64,000 bases of DNA from Tetrahymena thermophila SB210 (Eukaryota > Ciliophora > Oligohymenophorea > Hymenostomatida > Tetrahymenidae): positions 310,001-374,000 of the forward strand of contig NW_002476578.1 in NCBI RefSeq assembly GCF_000189635.1, given 5' to 3'. Numbering within the stretch: position 1 is the stretch's first letter; every line of letters starts with the position of its first letter. Below, piece by piece: positions 36,401 to 50,251 of the stretch. The notes beneath the pieces are model-generated. The model was not told the origin of the DNA and ran no database searches. It saw only the letters and a program-made list of their open reading frames with translations. The position numbers and the translations under genes are program-made.

Positions 36401-38842
36401 AAATACGTAGACTATAAGAACAAGAAGTGCGTTTTTACTGATAAACTCGGCGAATAAGAAGTAAGGAAGAATATTGATCTCTTCTAAAATAATTATTTAT
36501 CCAGAATTACCTCATCTTCCAAGGAATTAGTCAAAAACTTAAAAGATGAAGAAATCAAATAGTTTGCAATCAAATTTGAGATAGCGAAATATAGGCAGGA
36601 TTATAGACAAAATTTCAGTAAAAGACTTTCAGACTTCCTCATTTCAGCGTACATTTATTTTAATTCATATAAAAAAGCTAAAAACAATAAAATTTTTTTT
36701 TTTTCATAGATTCAAATAAAACTTTTTATACTTTTCGAACATGGTAGATATGAAATATAGATAGTTCTAAGGCTAAGATGATAAGCAAACTGAAAAGCTT
36801 ATGCTTGATTACTTTAGAGAAAAAAAAATAAATTTTGATTCATCAAATAGCTGCTTTGAAATAAATAATGAACTATAGAAATTTTTAAGTTAACTCTAAA
36901 TAGAATTAGCTTTCAAATATGATTAGCTAATGATTGATTACTCTCTTTATGGAAACCACAACCACAAAAACTTTGCTAATTCATTGATAAATATAAATGA
37001 ATTCCTTTTGAAATTACAATAATTCGATGTTCAAGAAGAAACTGATGTTGGAAAACCTTTCTTCTATGACCCAGCTGCAAATAGTAATACCAATTCTCTA
37101 AAGATATGGCACCCTCAAGGACAGCTCGTTACAACTATATACGAGCACAGTGATGTTATAAGTAATTTAGAGTCTTTGGGTAATAATCGTCATTTCATGT
37201 CAGCATCATATGATGGCACTGTAAGAGTCTTTGACGTTCAAAATTTAGAGCAGTAAATATTTAATAAAAATAATTATAATTAATAATGATTTTACTTTAC
37301 TTAAGGGATTTTACTTCTGATTCAATAGCATAAATTATATGCAAAGATAATAAAGATAACGCTACAAATAGAAACCATAAAATTAAGGTTATTAAAACAA
37401 TACCTAATTCCAGCAGCGTACTTATTGGCACAGAAAAAGGAAGCATTTATTTATACAATGTAATAAAAATTTGATCTTTCTTTAAAAAAATTTATTTTAA
37501 ACTCTAAATAAATTTAAATAATAGATCGAGTAATGCACAAACACATAGTTGAATTTAAATTTAAGAAAAAGAAACCTCCAAACCATTTATTGTCAAGGAG
37601 AAATTAGATGCCTAGAAAGCTTTGAAAAGTGTTTCTTGTATGCTACAAGCAAAGGTGAAATAGGAGTAAGAGATATTCGTACGAATTCTGTTGCCCTTTG
37701 TAACAATATAGGTAAAGAAAGAGGTTTAATATCTTCTATGGTTTTGGCTTCAGGATTTTAATCAGAACAAAATTCGTAATAATTTTTAGTTTTTTATATC
37801 TTGATAGCAATTAATAACTAACTCAATTTTAATATCATATAGGACTGTAGCAATTGGCACTTTGAATGGATATTGTTTACTTTATGATATTAGATGCAAC
37901 CTTTTATCTCATAACTATCAATTATTAAATCATAATGAAGAGCCTCTGCCTATTATGAGTTTATCAAACTTTAATCGTTATGTGAATGTAGATATTCTAG
38001 GAGATCAAAAGGATTTACTAGCTATGAGCTATGTCTCTGATAATCATGAAGTAGCTATGTTTAATCTTAATGAATAGATGGTTGATAACATTAAACCAGC
38101 TGTTTATATGCTCAGCACAGATAATTACAATCCCATAATCCATAATCCAATGTTAAAATCAATAAATAAATAAGAAAACTTTAAAAATTGTAATAAAAAT
38201 ACTCTTAAAGATATGATGGATTATGATTTTATCCCTAAGTTCTCTGAGTAAGTAGATGTTTTAAGCTATCTTAAAGATCCTTTGATGACAAATTAAAATA
38301 ACATTAAAATGAAATGGTTAGAGTAGAGCAATAACTGCTTCTAAAATATTAAAAAAATCTAAGACTGTAAAAATTATGTATCCAAGATTATTTGCCTTCC
38401 TAGTTATTCTTCATAGTCATATCAAACTATCCCTAAAGCTGTCTAAAACTAAATTATCACTTGTGGTAACGATAGAAATATAAGATTATGGCCTATGGTG
38501 AGTGATCCTCCTTCAAAATCAAATACATAACTGGATACACAAATAAAAGGATTCCACATATCAAATGTAGATGACTGCCAACGTAATTTCTCGTAAAAAA
38601 AGGTAGCAGATGTTCTTACCTTACATGAATACTCGAGAACATCCTTTTAACAATCAACTGTGTATCAACAAAATGTAAAAAAGAAAAGCTAGATTGAAGA
38701 ATATAATTATCCTACTTTTAGTTAAAATGATAAGAGATCTTGTCATTACGACACAATCACAGATATGATGTATTTAGAGAGAGATTAAGGAGCCTTACTA
38801 ATAACTGGAAGTCGTGATAAAACAATAAAAATATGGAAATGA
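33432..38842 (+). CDS. VPS15: VPS15 / PIK3R4, regulatory subunit of class III PI 3-kinase
   Basis: Ten exons (33432-34188, 34308-34498, 34612-35620, 35675-35853, 35914-36086, 36145-36648, 36710-37252, 37306-37459, 37525-37775, 37843-38842) sum to 4761 nt, 1586 aa. VPS15 anchors VPS34 to membranes in endosomal sorting and autophagy. It begins MGNTL, a typical N-myristoylation start. The kinase-like domain (about 20-260) has the Lys MKVYLK (K56), a catalytic loop HGAIRSSN at 166-173, and LTDFANYKP at 184-192, matching the LTDFAxxKP of VPS15 rather than a normal DFG. The family loop is HGDIKxEN, so the catalytic Asp is Ala here. A helical HEAT-like middle (about 320-900) contains a Gln-rich insert. 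WD repeats fill the C-terminus (LKIWHP, SASYDGTVRVFD, LITGSRDKTIKIWK at the end). It is longer than the yeast or human protein (about 1450 and 1360) because of low-complexity inserts. Confidence 0.93.
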
Positions 38843-39365
38843 ATTTTTAAATTTTAATAAATTTTATTTCAAAAAATAAAAATTATTTTTGTTTTATATT
38901 TATTATGCGTTAAACAAACTAATTTTATTATAAAAAGTTAGAAAAATTAACTAAATAGAAATAGTTTATTTTGTAAAATAAAAAAATATGTCTAAACAAA
39001 TAAAAAAATAAAAATTTTTAATGAGAACTATCATTTTTAAATTAGTATTTCAGTATTTGTTGGTTGTATTTTAAAAATAAAGTTTATCCTCATATTTTAA
39101 ATTAAACCAATTAATTTTTGTTCAAAAATATGTGAAAAATATGCTTGAATTAATAATTATTTAGTAAAGAAAAAAATATAAAATAAACATAACAAAATAG
39201 TATAATTTGTTGATTATATTTTATTAGTAATAGTAAAAGTAAAATATATTTTAATGAGAATTATATTTATTAAAGTTGTATATTAGTAGGAATTTATTTG
39301 TTGCATTTTATTATATTTCTAATACCTTAACAAATAACAAGAAGAAGAAGAAGAATTAATTGTTC
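38843..39365. other. intergenic between convergent genes
   Basis: 523 bases of AT-rich DNA between the ends of VPS15 (plus) and the RING gene (minus). A GAAGAAGAAGAAGAA run is at 39340-39355. No other feature seen. Confidence 0.55.
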
Positions 39366-42300
39366 TCAGATGAATAGCTTTATTATAGTTTGAATAGGAA
39401 TGTTGCAGTGTGGGCAAATATTACTTTTCTTTTAAACAAGTGTACTGCAAGGCTCGCACATAGTGTGGCCACATTGGAAGACAACTTAAGGAGGGTTATC
39501 GAGACAAATTCTACAGGTTGGTTTACTGTCTATGTCTTCTAATTAGCTCTATTTTTATTCTCCTTAGTTTCCATTAATTTTTTATCCGTTGTCTGTAACT
39601 TTTTATAAAATTTAATCATAATTTGCTCTCTGGGGCTTTTGGTTGTTTTAAATGTTTTCTTTTTAATCAGCTGATTACTCTAACTTAATTTAATTTATAT
39701 CTATGCCATCTTTATTTGCCTAATTTAAACTATTATCATTTTTCATTCCTAAAGATTATTCAATCTAAGATTATATAAATTTAGGGACAGGCTTATTGTT
39801 ACCAAGAGATTCTCCTAATTGATCTTTCATAAACTCCATAAAGTTATTTTATTAGCTTTTTTAAAGACCCTAGCTAAAATTCTAGTTTATTTGTATACTC
39901 TGCTCAACCTTTTAGTTATTATAAATGTTGGCTTTATTATTAAGGTTTAAATTAGGATTCATAACTGCTATTTTATTGATATGATTAATTTCTACACTCT
40001 ACTTTTAATCAGGATTATAGTTATCTAAATTTTCTTCTTCTTGATCATCATCAAATTTATGAAGGTTCTACTCATCCTCTTCTTAATCGTGAATAAATTT
40101 AGGAAATTATTGTTCTTATATTGGCTATAAGCCGCCATTCTAATTTTACTTATTCTTTTGAAAAACTTCTGTGCCTTGCAATTATCTTAGAATTTCATCT
40201 TCGAAGTTTTGCTTCTGAATTTGAGTGTTTATTAATTTTTTATTGTTTTCTTTTTATTGTTGTAAACTTTAGCTTTAATTATACTAATTGTATTAATTGT
40301 AAGCAGAGTGATCTATTACTCCTTTAGGATGCTATTCTCCATCTTCTATCATAGGAGGTTAAATGAATGGTTTCTTATCTGCCTGTGCAGGTACAGCTCC
40401 ACTAGCCATGATGGCAAGCATTTACTACTCAAAGATATTCTTTTAAACTTCTGTGTTATTTAAATTTTTAATAGCTCCATTATTTATTTAATTTTCATTC
40501 TAAGCAACATTCTGATTTCCAAAGAAATATCCTTTTTTAGGAATTGAATAATTAAATTACCCTGCCTATTCATTTTTGTTATGATCATAATCATTATTAG
40601 CGGGAGGAGCTGGTAAAGGAGGATTTGAATCATATTTATTTTAATTGAACTTAAAGTTATCAGGATTTTGTGTTGGAGTATCATTCTAATCTATTAACTA
40701 ATTATTATTTTGATTTTAAAAATTAATATTTCCATTTTTGCTATTGATTTGTTTTACATTTTGTTTTTCTTCTATTTACGCTGCCAATTTTTTGTAATCG
40801 TTTGCAGGTTTATTATATGCATCTTAATTAGGCATGATATTATTATTTAAATATATATTTTGATTACCATAGTCTCCATATTAAGGTTGTTATTGTATTT
40901 ATTATTATTACTGTTGCATTTGTAATAAATTTTATTCTCTCATTTATAATTCCATTTGCTTCAATTACATTTCTTTTAATAGAAGTTGTTTTTACTATTC
41001 AGCGATATATTGATCTTAGATCATATTCATTCCTGGAACTAGTGGAATTAATTAAGGGGCAATTGGACCTATATCCTTTTGAATAATAGGATTTGCCATA
41101 GAAGGATTAATCACACCATGTAAAGCAGGTGGTGCAGAGAGCTGCTATTGAGAAGGTATATTTTGCATATATTAAGGATTACTCTAAATCTAATTTTTAG
41201 TTATTTACTAAGGCAAGGCAGGATTTTAAGATAAATAACCATTCTAACCATTTTAGAGAGGCACTCCTGATCCTACAGAATGTAATTGCCTTAGATCACT
41301 TTACCTGAAATGAAAATAAATAAAAAGATTTATAATAAAGCTTATTAAGTAAAACTTTAATAATTTACCCTGATAAATCTGGATTGTTCAAACCAACTGG
41401 TATTTATAAGAGTTATGTTTACATAGTTTTTTAGGTTGGCTATTAAATTTTATTGGCTTCTATTTACTGCTTATTCAACTATTACTATTTAAATTTATTT
41501 TATCTGTATTTTCTAATGCAAAGAACAACTGCAAACAAAAATACAATAGCACCAACTATTCCAAGAACAATCTAAACTATTTACAAAGCATCACTTTCAG
41601 AGCTATCTGAATTTTCATCGCTTGTTTAAGTAGTATTTTGCTCACTACCAGATGTATCTAAAATTCTAATTTGGTCACCTAAAAAGTTTTACTTATTTTA
41701 AGGAAGAGAATCTTAGCTATTTGTCTCATTTTCAAATTATTTTACAATAATTTGATTTTATTCTGAAGTGATATAAATTTTACTATTCAAGTACTATTCC
41801 TGAATTATATAAATTACTTCATTACTTGGTAAATTAATTAAATTCCTTTTTTCCTCATAGCAAATCTGCTTTTGGCAATTTAATTATATTTTGTAAGCTA
41901 ATTAAGACATGTTTTATTTTAAATAAATAGAATTTTGCAGAGAATGCGAGTGGATGAGAGATAAATTTGTGTAGTTAAAAATTTAAAAAATGCCACCATT
42001 ATTTGATTTTAAAAATGCTAATTTTAGCTAATCACTTTCTTGATAAATTAAATACTTGTAAATTTTATTTGATAAAGTTCCGATAGATATAATTTTAGAA
42101 TTTTTAGGTATAAAAAGAGGATCAATTAAGTTAAGTTTATTGGTAATAGAAGAAAAATAGTAATTTTTCCCTTTTTAGACTATATAAGTATTTTCAGAAA
42201 ATCGCTAAATACTTTCAATTTTTTGGTTGCTTAAATTATCCTTTTCATCTAAATCAACATTGTTAATCAAATTAAGACTAATTTTTTCTCCATCAAATTT

Positions 42301-43079
42301 TAAGTTTCCAAAGGAATAGTTTTCTATCTAAACCAATATTTGTTACTTTATCTCTTTATGAGTTATAGTCTTTACTAAACTTAAGTCTTCGATTGCTTCA
42401 ATCTAGATAAAATATTTACAAAATAAAATTTAAATAAGCTTAAAATAATCCTATTAAAATAGTTGCTTAATTTTTATTTTCTTGTTAAGTGTAGACAAAT
42501 ATGCTAAATAAATGCAATGATTTTGTTTAATAGAAAAAATTGAAAATACTTTACTTTAAATTAAAGATGATTACTCAATTTATCTTGACCTAAAGTAGTA
42601 TCATTTACAAATTGTACTATTTTTATTTAATCATACTATTACGCTTCAAGCAGATATTAAAATATGTAAACTTTTTTTTCCTATTTAGATAGAGCTATCA
42701 AAACTAACTTTTTTGCTAGAAGAAGATTGGCATTTTCAATTAAAATATTATAATCCAAAGTATTTCTAGCATTTATTGAATCAATTTAATATTAAAAATC
42801 AGTTAAGAGCTGATTTAGTGCTATACTCCATACTAATAATCTACTCTAAGTAACTATGATGCAAAGTTTCAAAGGTTCAATAAATTAAAACTTTTACACA
42901 TTATCATCATCTTGTAAATTAATTTTTTAGAGAATTTTAACATTGCTAGGTACATCGCTTGCTATTTGTTTATTATAAACACTAAATGAATCAGTAAGAG
43001 AAGATGATGCTTTAAAAAATTGTAAGAATGTAACAGCTAAGAGTAAGAAGAATATGATAAAAATTGTTCTATTTCTCAT
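39366..43079 (-). CDS. type I membrane protein with C-terminal RING finger, probable E3 ubiquitin ligase
   Basis: Exons are 43079-42555, 42402-41369 and 41304-39366, 3498 nt, 1165 aa. The start MRNRTIFIIFFLLLAVTFLQ is a signal peptide. Residues about 25-445 form an ectodomain rich in beta-prone stretches with possible N-glycosylation sites; it may be propeller-like, which is a guess. One TM lies at about 447-471 (IVQIVLGIVGAIVFLFAVVL), preceded by a Ser/Asp/Thr-rich stalk. The cytosolic part is a long Gln/Asn/Pro-rich linker. The last 49 residues are a C3HC4 RING: C1117-x2-C-x10-C1131-x-H1133-x2-C-x2-C-x10-C-x2-C1153, ending IKLFI, like the C-terminal RINGs of MUL1 and IAP proteins. The RING would recruit an E2 at the cytosolic face. 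The substrate is unknown. Introns are 152 and 64 nt. Confidence 0.88.
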
Positions 43080-44262
43080 CATTTTGCTATTGTATATGCT
43101 TATTTAATTATTTCCTTAGAAATCCTAAATTAATTTGTCGTAATTATAATTTATCATTATTTTATTAATAAAGCTATCTAAGAAATTTGTTTATTTTTTA
43201 TGTTATTAATAAATTTTTAAATTTCCTTATGTTTTACAAATATATTTTTTATAATTGTCTTTGCTGCAACTCAGCCAGACATTTTTTAGAAATCGAGTCT
43301 ATTATAACATTGTTAAACAAAAAAAAATAAAAATATGTAACAAACAATTATTTTAATGAGCCATAGACTCTTTCTTTAATGCAAATAGCAATAAATGTCT
43401 TGCAATAAAATAGATTTACACTGACAAGAATATTTTTTATTAAAATGCTATGCATTCATTTAGAAGTTAACTCTGCAATTAATTTATTTATTAATCTAAA
43501 AATAGTCTTATTTTATTTTTTCTCCTAAAATAAATTTATTTATTTATTTGATAGAAAAAGTTATTTGTTTATTTGACTATTTTTTTTTGAGTTCACTCTT
43601 TTAAATATTTAATAGATTAAAGAATTTGATTATAATAAAATTTTCTTCCTCTGCTTAACTATCATTTTTATTACATAGACTTTATTTAAATTAATGCAAA
43701 TTTATAAATTTATAAGCATAAATAGGACAAATAATTTTATTCAAAATTATAAAATTCCTAAAAATAATTTGAGATTTTGGATTAGAAAATGAAGTATTAT
43801 CGATGTTTGTCTATCCCATTTGTTCAAAATTTAAGATTTAAAATTTATTTTATTTGTAATTTATAGAAATAGAAAATAAATAATCTATATGAAAATAGAT
43901 GATAAATTTTGATGTAGAAAGAATTAAATAAATCTAAGTTTGATTAATGTTTAAGGTTTTGTTTGTTTTGAAAACATGAGTTTATTTAGTAAAATTATTT
44001 ACAATTTATATAGATAATTTAATTAATAAGTATTTGAATAGAATAATAGAATTATTTATTTATTTAGTTTGATAATAATAATGTTTTTTTATATTATTTA
44101 TACATGGTGTTTGTTTGTTTGTTTGTTTTTATTATTGAGAGTGAGAAGAAGAGTGAGAGAGAAAGTTCTATAAATAAAGATTATTTACTACTTGTTAGTA
44201 AAATTATTTTTCATACACTTGTTGATTGTTATTTACAATGAATAAATTCAAAAATGTTGATT
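43080..44262. other. intergenic upstream of the RING gene
   Basis: About 1.2 kb between two minus-strand genes; it should contain the RING gene's promoter. It holds a (GTTT)5 microsatellite followed by a GA-rich tract (44136-44164). Nothing else recognised. Confidence 0.55.
44109..44128. repeat. (GTTT)5 microsatellite
   Basis: Five perfect GTTT units, followed within 10 bases by a purine tract of GAGA type. Confidence 0.85.
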
Positions 44263-47200
44263 TCAGATATTCTTAGATTCATTGAGCAAGTTGTTAATGC
44301 TTAGGAGAAAATGGTTACTAATTTATTAAGTCATTTTTTGTAAAGTATCTATTTGATCGTTTTTATCAAAAATATCAGAGGCATTCAAATTATTATTAAA
44401 AAGAATGTGGTTCATATCCTTCTATTTCTTTACTTCTTATGATTCCTCAAATAAGTTTTCGCTAATAAATTAAAAGTCCTTGATATCAAATATTTCTTGT
44501 TATTTTAAATCATTATTAATGTGACGAATTTTTTTGACGGTGTCGCCGTATTCGTTAGAAGTAGAGGAGAAGAAAGATTTATCATTAGTTTCGGATGTAT
44601 AGAAAAAGGGGTCATATTTGCCTTCTTAATTTACGCAGTCCCCCATTTGCTCTTAGAAGTTATCCATAAATCTTTGACTTTGGAAGTCAGAGGTAAGGAT
44701 TGAAGAGTTAGATTAGCTACTTGCAGAGCCGCTTAACTCCATTTAATTTAATATTTCTTCTTCAAAGTTGACTGATTGTTATTAAAATGTCAAGTGCCAC
44801 ATTTATTCCCTGTCTTAAGCGCTTGGCTTATCCTATGATGATTGAGATTATTAGCTTTAATATGAATGTATATTATTGCTAATCTGAGGTGATTCAACTT
44901 AATTTTTGAGCAATTTTTATTATGTTTAATTTGCTTTTTAAAGTCTGCTGCTTGCACTTTTGTGTATATTATTTGACTGGGTAGAAAGAGTGCGTGAATT
45001 ACAATTATTTTTGCAATTAAAAAAAAATTAGCTTTTTTGAAGATTTTATTTTTTTTAATCATAATTTAATTAATTATAAATTTTGATATTATGTGCATAT
45101 AAGCAAAAGCCGCATTTCCTTTGATTAATTTTTTAAATTTGTTATTGGGGATCGCATTTACAAAAAAATTTTTAATTTTAACTATTAGTTTTTTTTTATA
45201 GGACAGAATTTGTGTGAGGAGTCAAACAGTAGAAAGAGCTTTATGTAAACCAGTCCAGCTCTTGCCTGAATTTTTTAAGCATGCATTTTTTAAATTATTT
45301 GTTAGTATGTGGAGAGTAAAATTGCAAATAACATTCCTCGTTACTTCCTTTCCTTTAATTAGATTCCTTATTTTGTAATTTCATATTTTAATATTATTAT
45401 TTTGTAGCTTTTTCATCTTAAATATTCTTAAATTAAAGTCTATATTTCTGTTCCTTTTAATTACCCTTACTGCAAAACTAATTCTGCCCTTACGCGATTT
45501 CTTCCATTGTTGAACTATCAAGAAAAATATCTTATTATTGAACGCCATCCTATAAAATATAATTTGCTCTCTCTTTAGCTCCTACATCGCTATCGCCTCT
45601 ATCTTAGAATGTCGTAAATGGAATAGCACGTGTCTAATCTCTTAAAGGCTAAATATTATTATTTTACATTATTTATGATTAGGATGAAAGTTATTTGTAT
45701 TTTTGTAGCAATCTTAGTTCTATTGATTAAGTACTTATAAAATCCTATAATTGTAGCTAATTTGCATTTGGAGCCTTACAATACTATTAATCTTATTGTT
45801 GCAAGATATCTTGATCATAGGTATTTTATCTCGATTGCTTTAATTAAAAATTGCAAGGGGAATTATATAAATTATCTGATGGAACGATGAATTCCTTGTC
45901 ATTAAATTAAAAATAAATTTGTTTCAAAGCGTTCTGATGCTACTGCTCCAAAATCTGATTATTCTGATTTTGAAATTTATTAATTTCAAAATTATTTTTC
46001 TTAATAAAACGGTTGCTTAATTTATCCTTTAATTAAATATTACTCTCATTTAAATTATTTTATTCCTCAACAAACTACTAATCGTTAGTTAAAGGAATAG
46101 TAATTGATTCCGCAGTGCAACTATTAAATATATTTTCCTATGGCTGCCTACTATTTTTGTCATTTACTGCTTCATAATTAAAAGCTCCTTTCAAAGTCTA
46201 TGAATTAGTATATTAAAAGTCTTTGTATTTTTTTTGTAATGAGGGCTCACTCGATTGTTACTAATGATCGTCAAATACTTCAGTTTATTGACGTGAGTTT
46301 GGTTCTTGCATTTCCGCCTGAATTTATTTACTGGATTATAATAAAAAGTTGCTGTTATTATGACTAACGCCTTTGTATTAATTTTGGGGTGGGTTTTTAA
46401 ATTTAAAGAAGAAATCTTTCTGATAATTTTTGTTATCTTTTTCAATTTCAAAAGCAGGAATTTAAAAACTTTTTAAAATTTAATTATTTTTTTGAAATTA
46501 GCGGAATTGATCAATACAATACTCCTGCTTATACTAAAATTCCTGAATATCTTTAAATTAGCTGTAGCATTACTATTTTTCCTCTTCTTAATCTTCTTAA
46601 TCGCTTTAAGTCTACTGCTACACATACTTTTTTTAAATTTAAGCATTACTAATTATCTCATTAAGCTGCGCAGATTTATTTTCAAAGATCGGATAATTAT
46701 TATTTTACACTTGTAATTTGTTAGTCGAAAAATTCCTCTCCATATACAAGTCTTCTAATGAGTAATTTTCAATATCACTTGAGAAGCTACTCATATTTTT
46801 GTTGTTAGCAATTTATCTTGGTTAAACCACAAAATATTCAGATTAATCATCCTATTTTTCAATTGAAAATTTTTATTCAAACTAAATCGCATTATTTGTT
46901 TTAGGTTAAGGTTAATCTACGGTGCCATTATATTGACTTAAATCACTTTGATCTTTACAATATTTATTTTTTTAGCTTTTTATACACTCTTAGATATTTT
47001 CTTGACATAAACATCCTACGCATATCAACAATAATAGAAAAAATACTATCTCTGACTTATTTTACTCGATAAACTCCTCCAAGTTTAAAGAAGTCTAGTA
47101 GCGAATATTTATGCGCTTTATCAGTTTCAATTGTTTTTTTTAATTATCTTTTTAAGTATACAATTTACCTGAATTTTTACTCTTCTCTGTAAAACAAATT

Positions 47201-48731
47201 TCTTAATTATTAAAATTTCTATATTCATCACACTCAATATTTTTCTAACAATCGAATATTGGATAGACGAAATATTCATTTTAGTACAGGCAATTCTTAA
47301 TAAAAAACTAAATTTTTTGCCCATCTGATATAAAAAATCCACGTATTTGCTTAGAATCTGCCTTACTGAATAGTAGTTAAGATATATTTTTTTATTTAAA
47401 AACTGCGTTAGTTTTGTTTTGCTTTTTCTCTTTAAATTAAGTTTCATTAAAATCAAATAGACAATTTTTTAATTAAGTTTAACTTTCTTTCAAAGATGTT
47501 TAGTTTTAAAATAGCTTAGATATCAGAATATCTTAATTCATATTTTGCACAACATGTCTGCTTAAGCTAGTAAACGTTTACTAATCAAGATCAAAGACCA
47601 ATTAATCAAAGACGATTACTTTTTTCTAGATAGACTGATAAATTAAAACAATACTCAAGCTTTCTTATTTTGATAGGACAATACCCTATAATTAGAAATT
47701 AATCTCAAGCTTATTTGCCTGAAATAATTTATGATAATTAAATGTTGGAATCTCAGGTAGATGATATCTTACTGAATTTTTTTGTTTCTAAAATACCGGA
47801 GTCTCTAAACTCCTCAAATCCAAAAATCCAACTTTCAAAGTATTATCTACACAAATTACATAAGATTAGTCATTTAATAAAGAGCAATTAATAAAATGAA
47901 GGGAGCTATCTTTAGGTCTAATCTCAAATCTACTTAAATCAATATCATGGTATTTAGTAATAGTTTTATTATTTTTTTATTGTTAATTTTATCCTTATAA
48001 AATATTTTGATTGGATTTACTCAAACTTAGCCTAATCTTGATCAAATAAAATGATTTTTTATCATTTAATCCCTTATTTTTGATTAATAGATTTAGAAAA
48101 ATAAATGGTTGCTCAATTTTTTTATCTATTTTGGTTTCATCTCTTAACTATTTGTTAGTATAAAAAATTTAAAATATATTTCATTAATTTAAATTTTTTA
48201 AGGAAAATATAAATTTAACAATGTTGAACAAAAAATATTAATATCAAATCTTACATTTCTAACATTACTCTCCACTTTATTTGTTTGATTCACTTATTAA
48301 AAAGCGGTAGTTGTATTATGAGTGAGAGGAACTTAAAGATCAAAATCATTTAGTTTTTAATATGTTGAAAAATTTTATATCTAGAAATCAAAGGTATAAA
48401 CTAGTAATTCATTTTATTCGGATTCCAAGATAATAAATAGCTGTTCTTCATGCTTTTATATATGAATTTCTTTCACATATTTTTCTTCGATAGGAACACT
48501 TTGAATAATTTCAAACCTGAAAAAATCATATAAATTTAAAGTTAAATTCATAGACGAATAAATAAAACAAATATGTATAGATTCGTCGCAGCGCATCAGC
48601 GTATTTGGTAACTCTAAGCTTTAAACCTAAGAGTATAAGTGCAACTCATCAGCTTCTAAAATATTATGAGAACATTCTAATTTACCAGTCGAAAATAGTA
48701 AAAAAAATGTAATCAAAAACTAAAGTATCAT
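44263..48731 (-). CDS. large type I membrane protein with long Gln-rich cytosolic tail
   Basis: Exons are 48731-48255 and 48147-44263 (intron 107 nt, GTAAGA...AAATAG), 4362 nt, 1453 aa. No family recognised. The start MILQFLITFFLLFSTGKLEC is a signal peptide. Residues about 22-520 form an ectodomain with hydrophobic, beta-like strands (for example SYVICVDNTLKVGFLDLRSL) and a cysteine group just before the membrane (NCLYQ, FDCQKNIECDE, EICFTE). One TM lies at about 521-538 (EIVFFLLLLICVGCLC). The rest, about 910 residues, is a Gln/Asn/Ser-rich tail with acidic patches and a late cysteine group (CKCDPQ...KCGFC) that is not a standard zinc finger. A possible extra 39-nt intron (48561-48599 region, GTCTAT...TTTCAG) would not alter the frame. 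The layout matches the RING gene downstream, but without a RING. A second ATG gives no alternative start. Confidence 0.8.
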
Positions 48732-50251
48732 TATATTTGGTTGATGAATTAATTTTAGATATATTCTTTTTGTTTGCTTGTAAAATTAATTGTTTTCCTT
48801 TCTTTTTTCTTGTTCTACAAAATAATAATAAAGTTAGTCGTAAACCAAAACAATCAATCAATCAAAAAAAATTAATAAATCAAGAAATAAGCAAAATTAC
48901 AAAGAAACACATAAAAAAAATCAAGAAAAATTTATTTATTCTTAAACAGATTATTATATGATAAATACTAGTTTGATTAATTTCAAATGTTTTTAATTAT
49001 TATATCATTATTTTTATCAAATAAATAGCTAAGCTAAATAAATCAATAAATCATTGATTGAATTATCTTTTTATTTTAAATAAATTGCACACAGACAAAT
49101 ATAAAATTTAAATTAAAAAAATTCATACTTAATCAGAAGAATTTTTAAAAAAAATCCAAGCACTTATTACATATCAAATGATGATTTAATCATCATATTT
49201 TATAAATATAAACTTAACATACAATTAAATTTAAGATTATACTTCCCAAAACTTTTTACTTTGTTAGTCCACACAAAAAACACATTTTTAAAACAGTACT
49301 CTAATTTATTTATTTTTTTCTCTCATCGAAATTCTTTTTTCTATCCTCCAAAACGAAATGCGAATTAATTAAAGAAAAATATCTATTTACCACACTTTTT
49401 GTTAAAAAAGAATTAACATATTATCACAATAGTTGTTTTGATAATAGAGTTTCTATATTCTTATTAATTTTTTAGTACAAAATAAATTCCCTTAAATTTT
49501 CTATTTATTAAAGTTAATTTTTTCAATAGATAGATCTAATCAAAGATCAGTCAAACAAACTGAATTTATTTCAAATGTTTTCTATTGTGATTATAATAAT
49601 CTATATATATTTCTTATTTGTTTTTGTCCTTTATAAATATTTTTCTTACATAAGTTATTATTTTGAAATGTAAGTACCTAATATAATGTTTACAAAATTT
49701 TGTTTGAATATATTATAATAATTATTAATCTTATCACCTAAATTACATTTTTTTAAATTATACTTTTATATTTTTTTTTTAGTATTTGCCAAATTATTCA
49801 CCTTTTTAATTAAAGTCTTTTTTAAATTTTTAAAATTAATTTCATTTTATAATTTTTCTATTATTTTTACAACAAAAATTTTAAAAATTAAAAAAAAAAT
49901 TTTATCTTAAAATTATCAAAAAAAAAAGAATATTAAATTTATTTACTGTCATTCCAATCCTTAATCATTTATTAAAATATTATTTTTTTTTCAACTTATT
50001 ATTTTATTTATGAATAATTTTTTTAAGTAAACAAATTTTAAAAAAATAATTCAATGCATTTTTAATTAAATAAATTTTGAAATTTATTGAAATAATTTTA
50101 TGAAAATTTTATGATAAAATCAAATTTTGAATAGCTTATTTTCTTAGCTTAATTTTATTATAATATCTTCTACCTAATTAAATTAATATTAACTACTTTG
50201 TAAAAGATATCTATTTAACTTTGTTCTAATTCTAGCAGTTTGGTTTAAAAA
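48732..50251. other. divergent intergenic region
   Basis: About 1.5 kb between divergently transcribed genes, so two promoters should lie here. Extremely AT-rich, with A and T runs; no conserved element or RNA gene seen. Confidence 0.5.

Noticed and set aside
44521-44703. Plus-strand 60-codon frame in a less AT-rich stretch
   Set aside because: It is antisense to the C-terminal region of the 1453-residue protein; the G+C comes from that coding sequence.
46492-46716. Hydrophobic plus-strand ORF of 74 codons
   Set aside because: It is the antisense of the Gln/Lys-rich tail of the minus-strand gene, which gives Leu/Phe-rich translations.
47553-47680. Plus-strand start ATGTCTGCTTAAGC with a short protein-like frame
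   Set aside because: It ends at TGA after about 40 codons and lies opposite a continuous minus-strand coding frame.
48737-48961. Plus-strand ORF starting just upstream of the 1453-residue gene
   Set aside because: Lys/Asn/Ile codons only, in divergent promoter DNA; no protein-like character.
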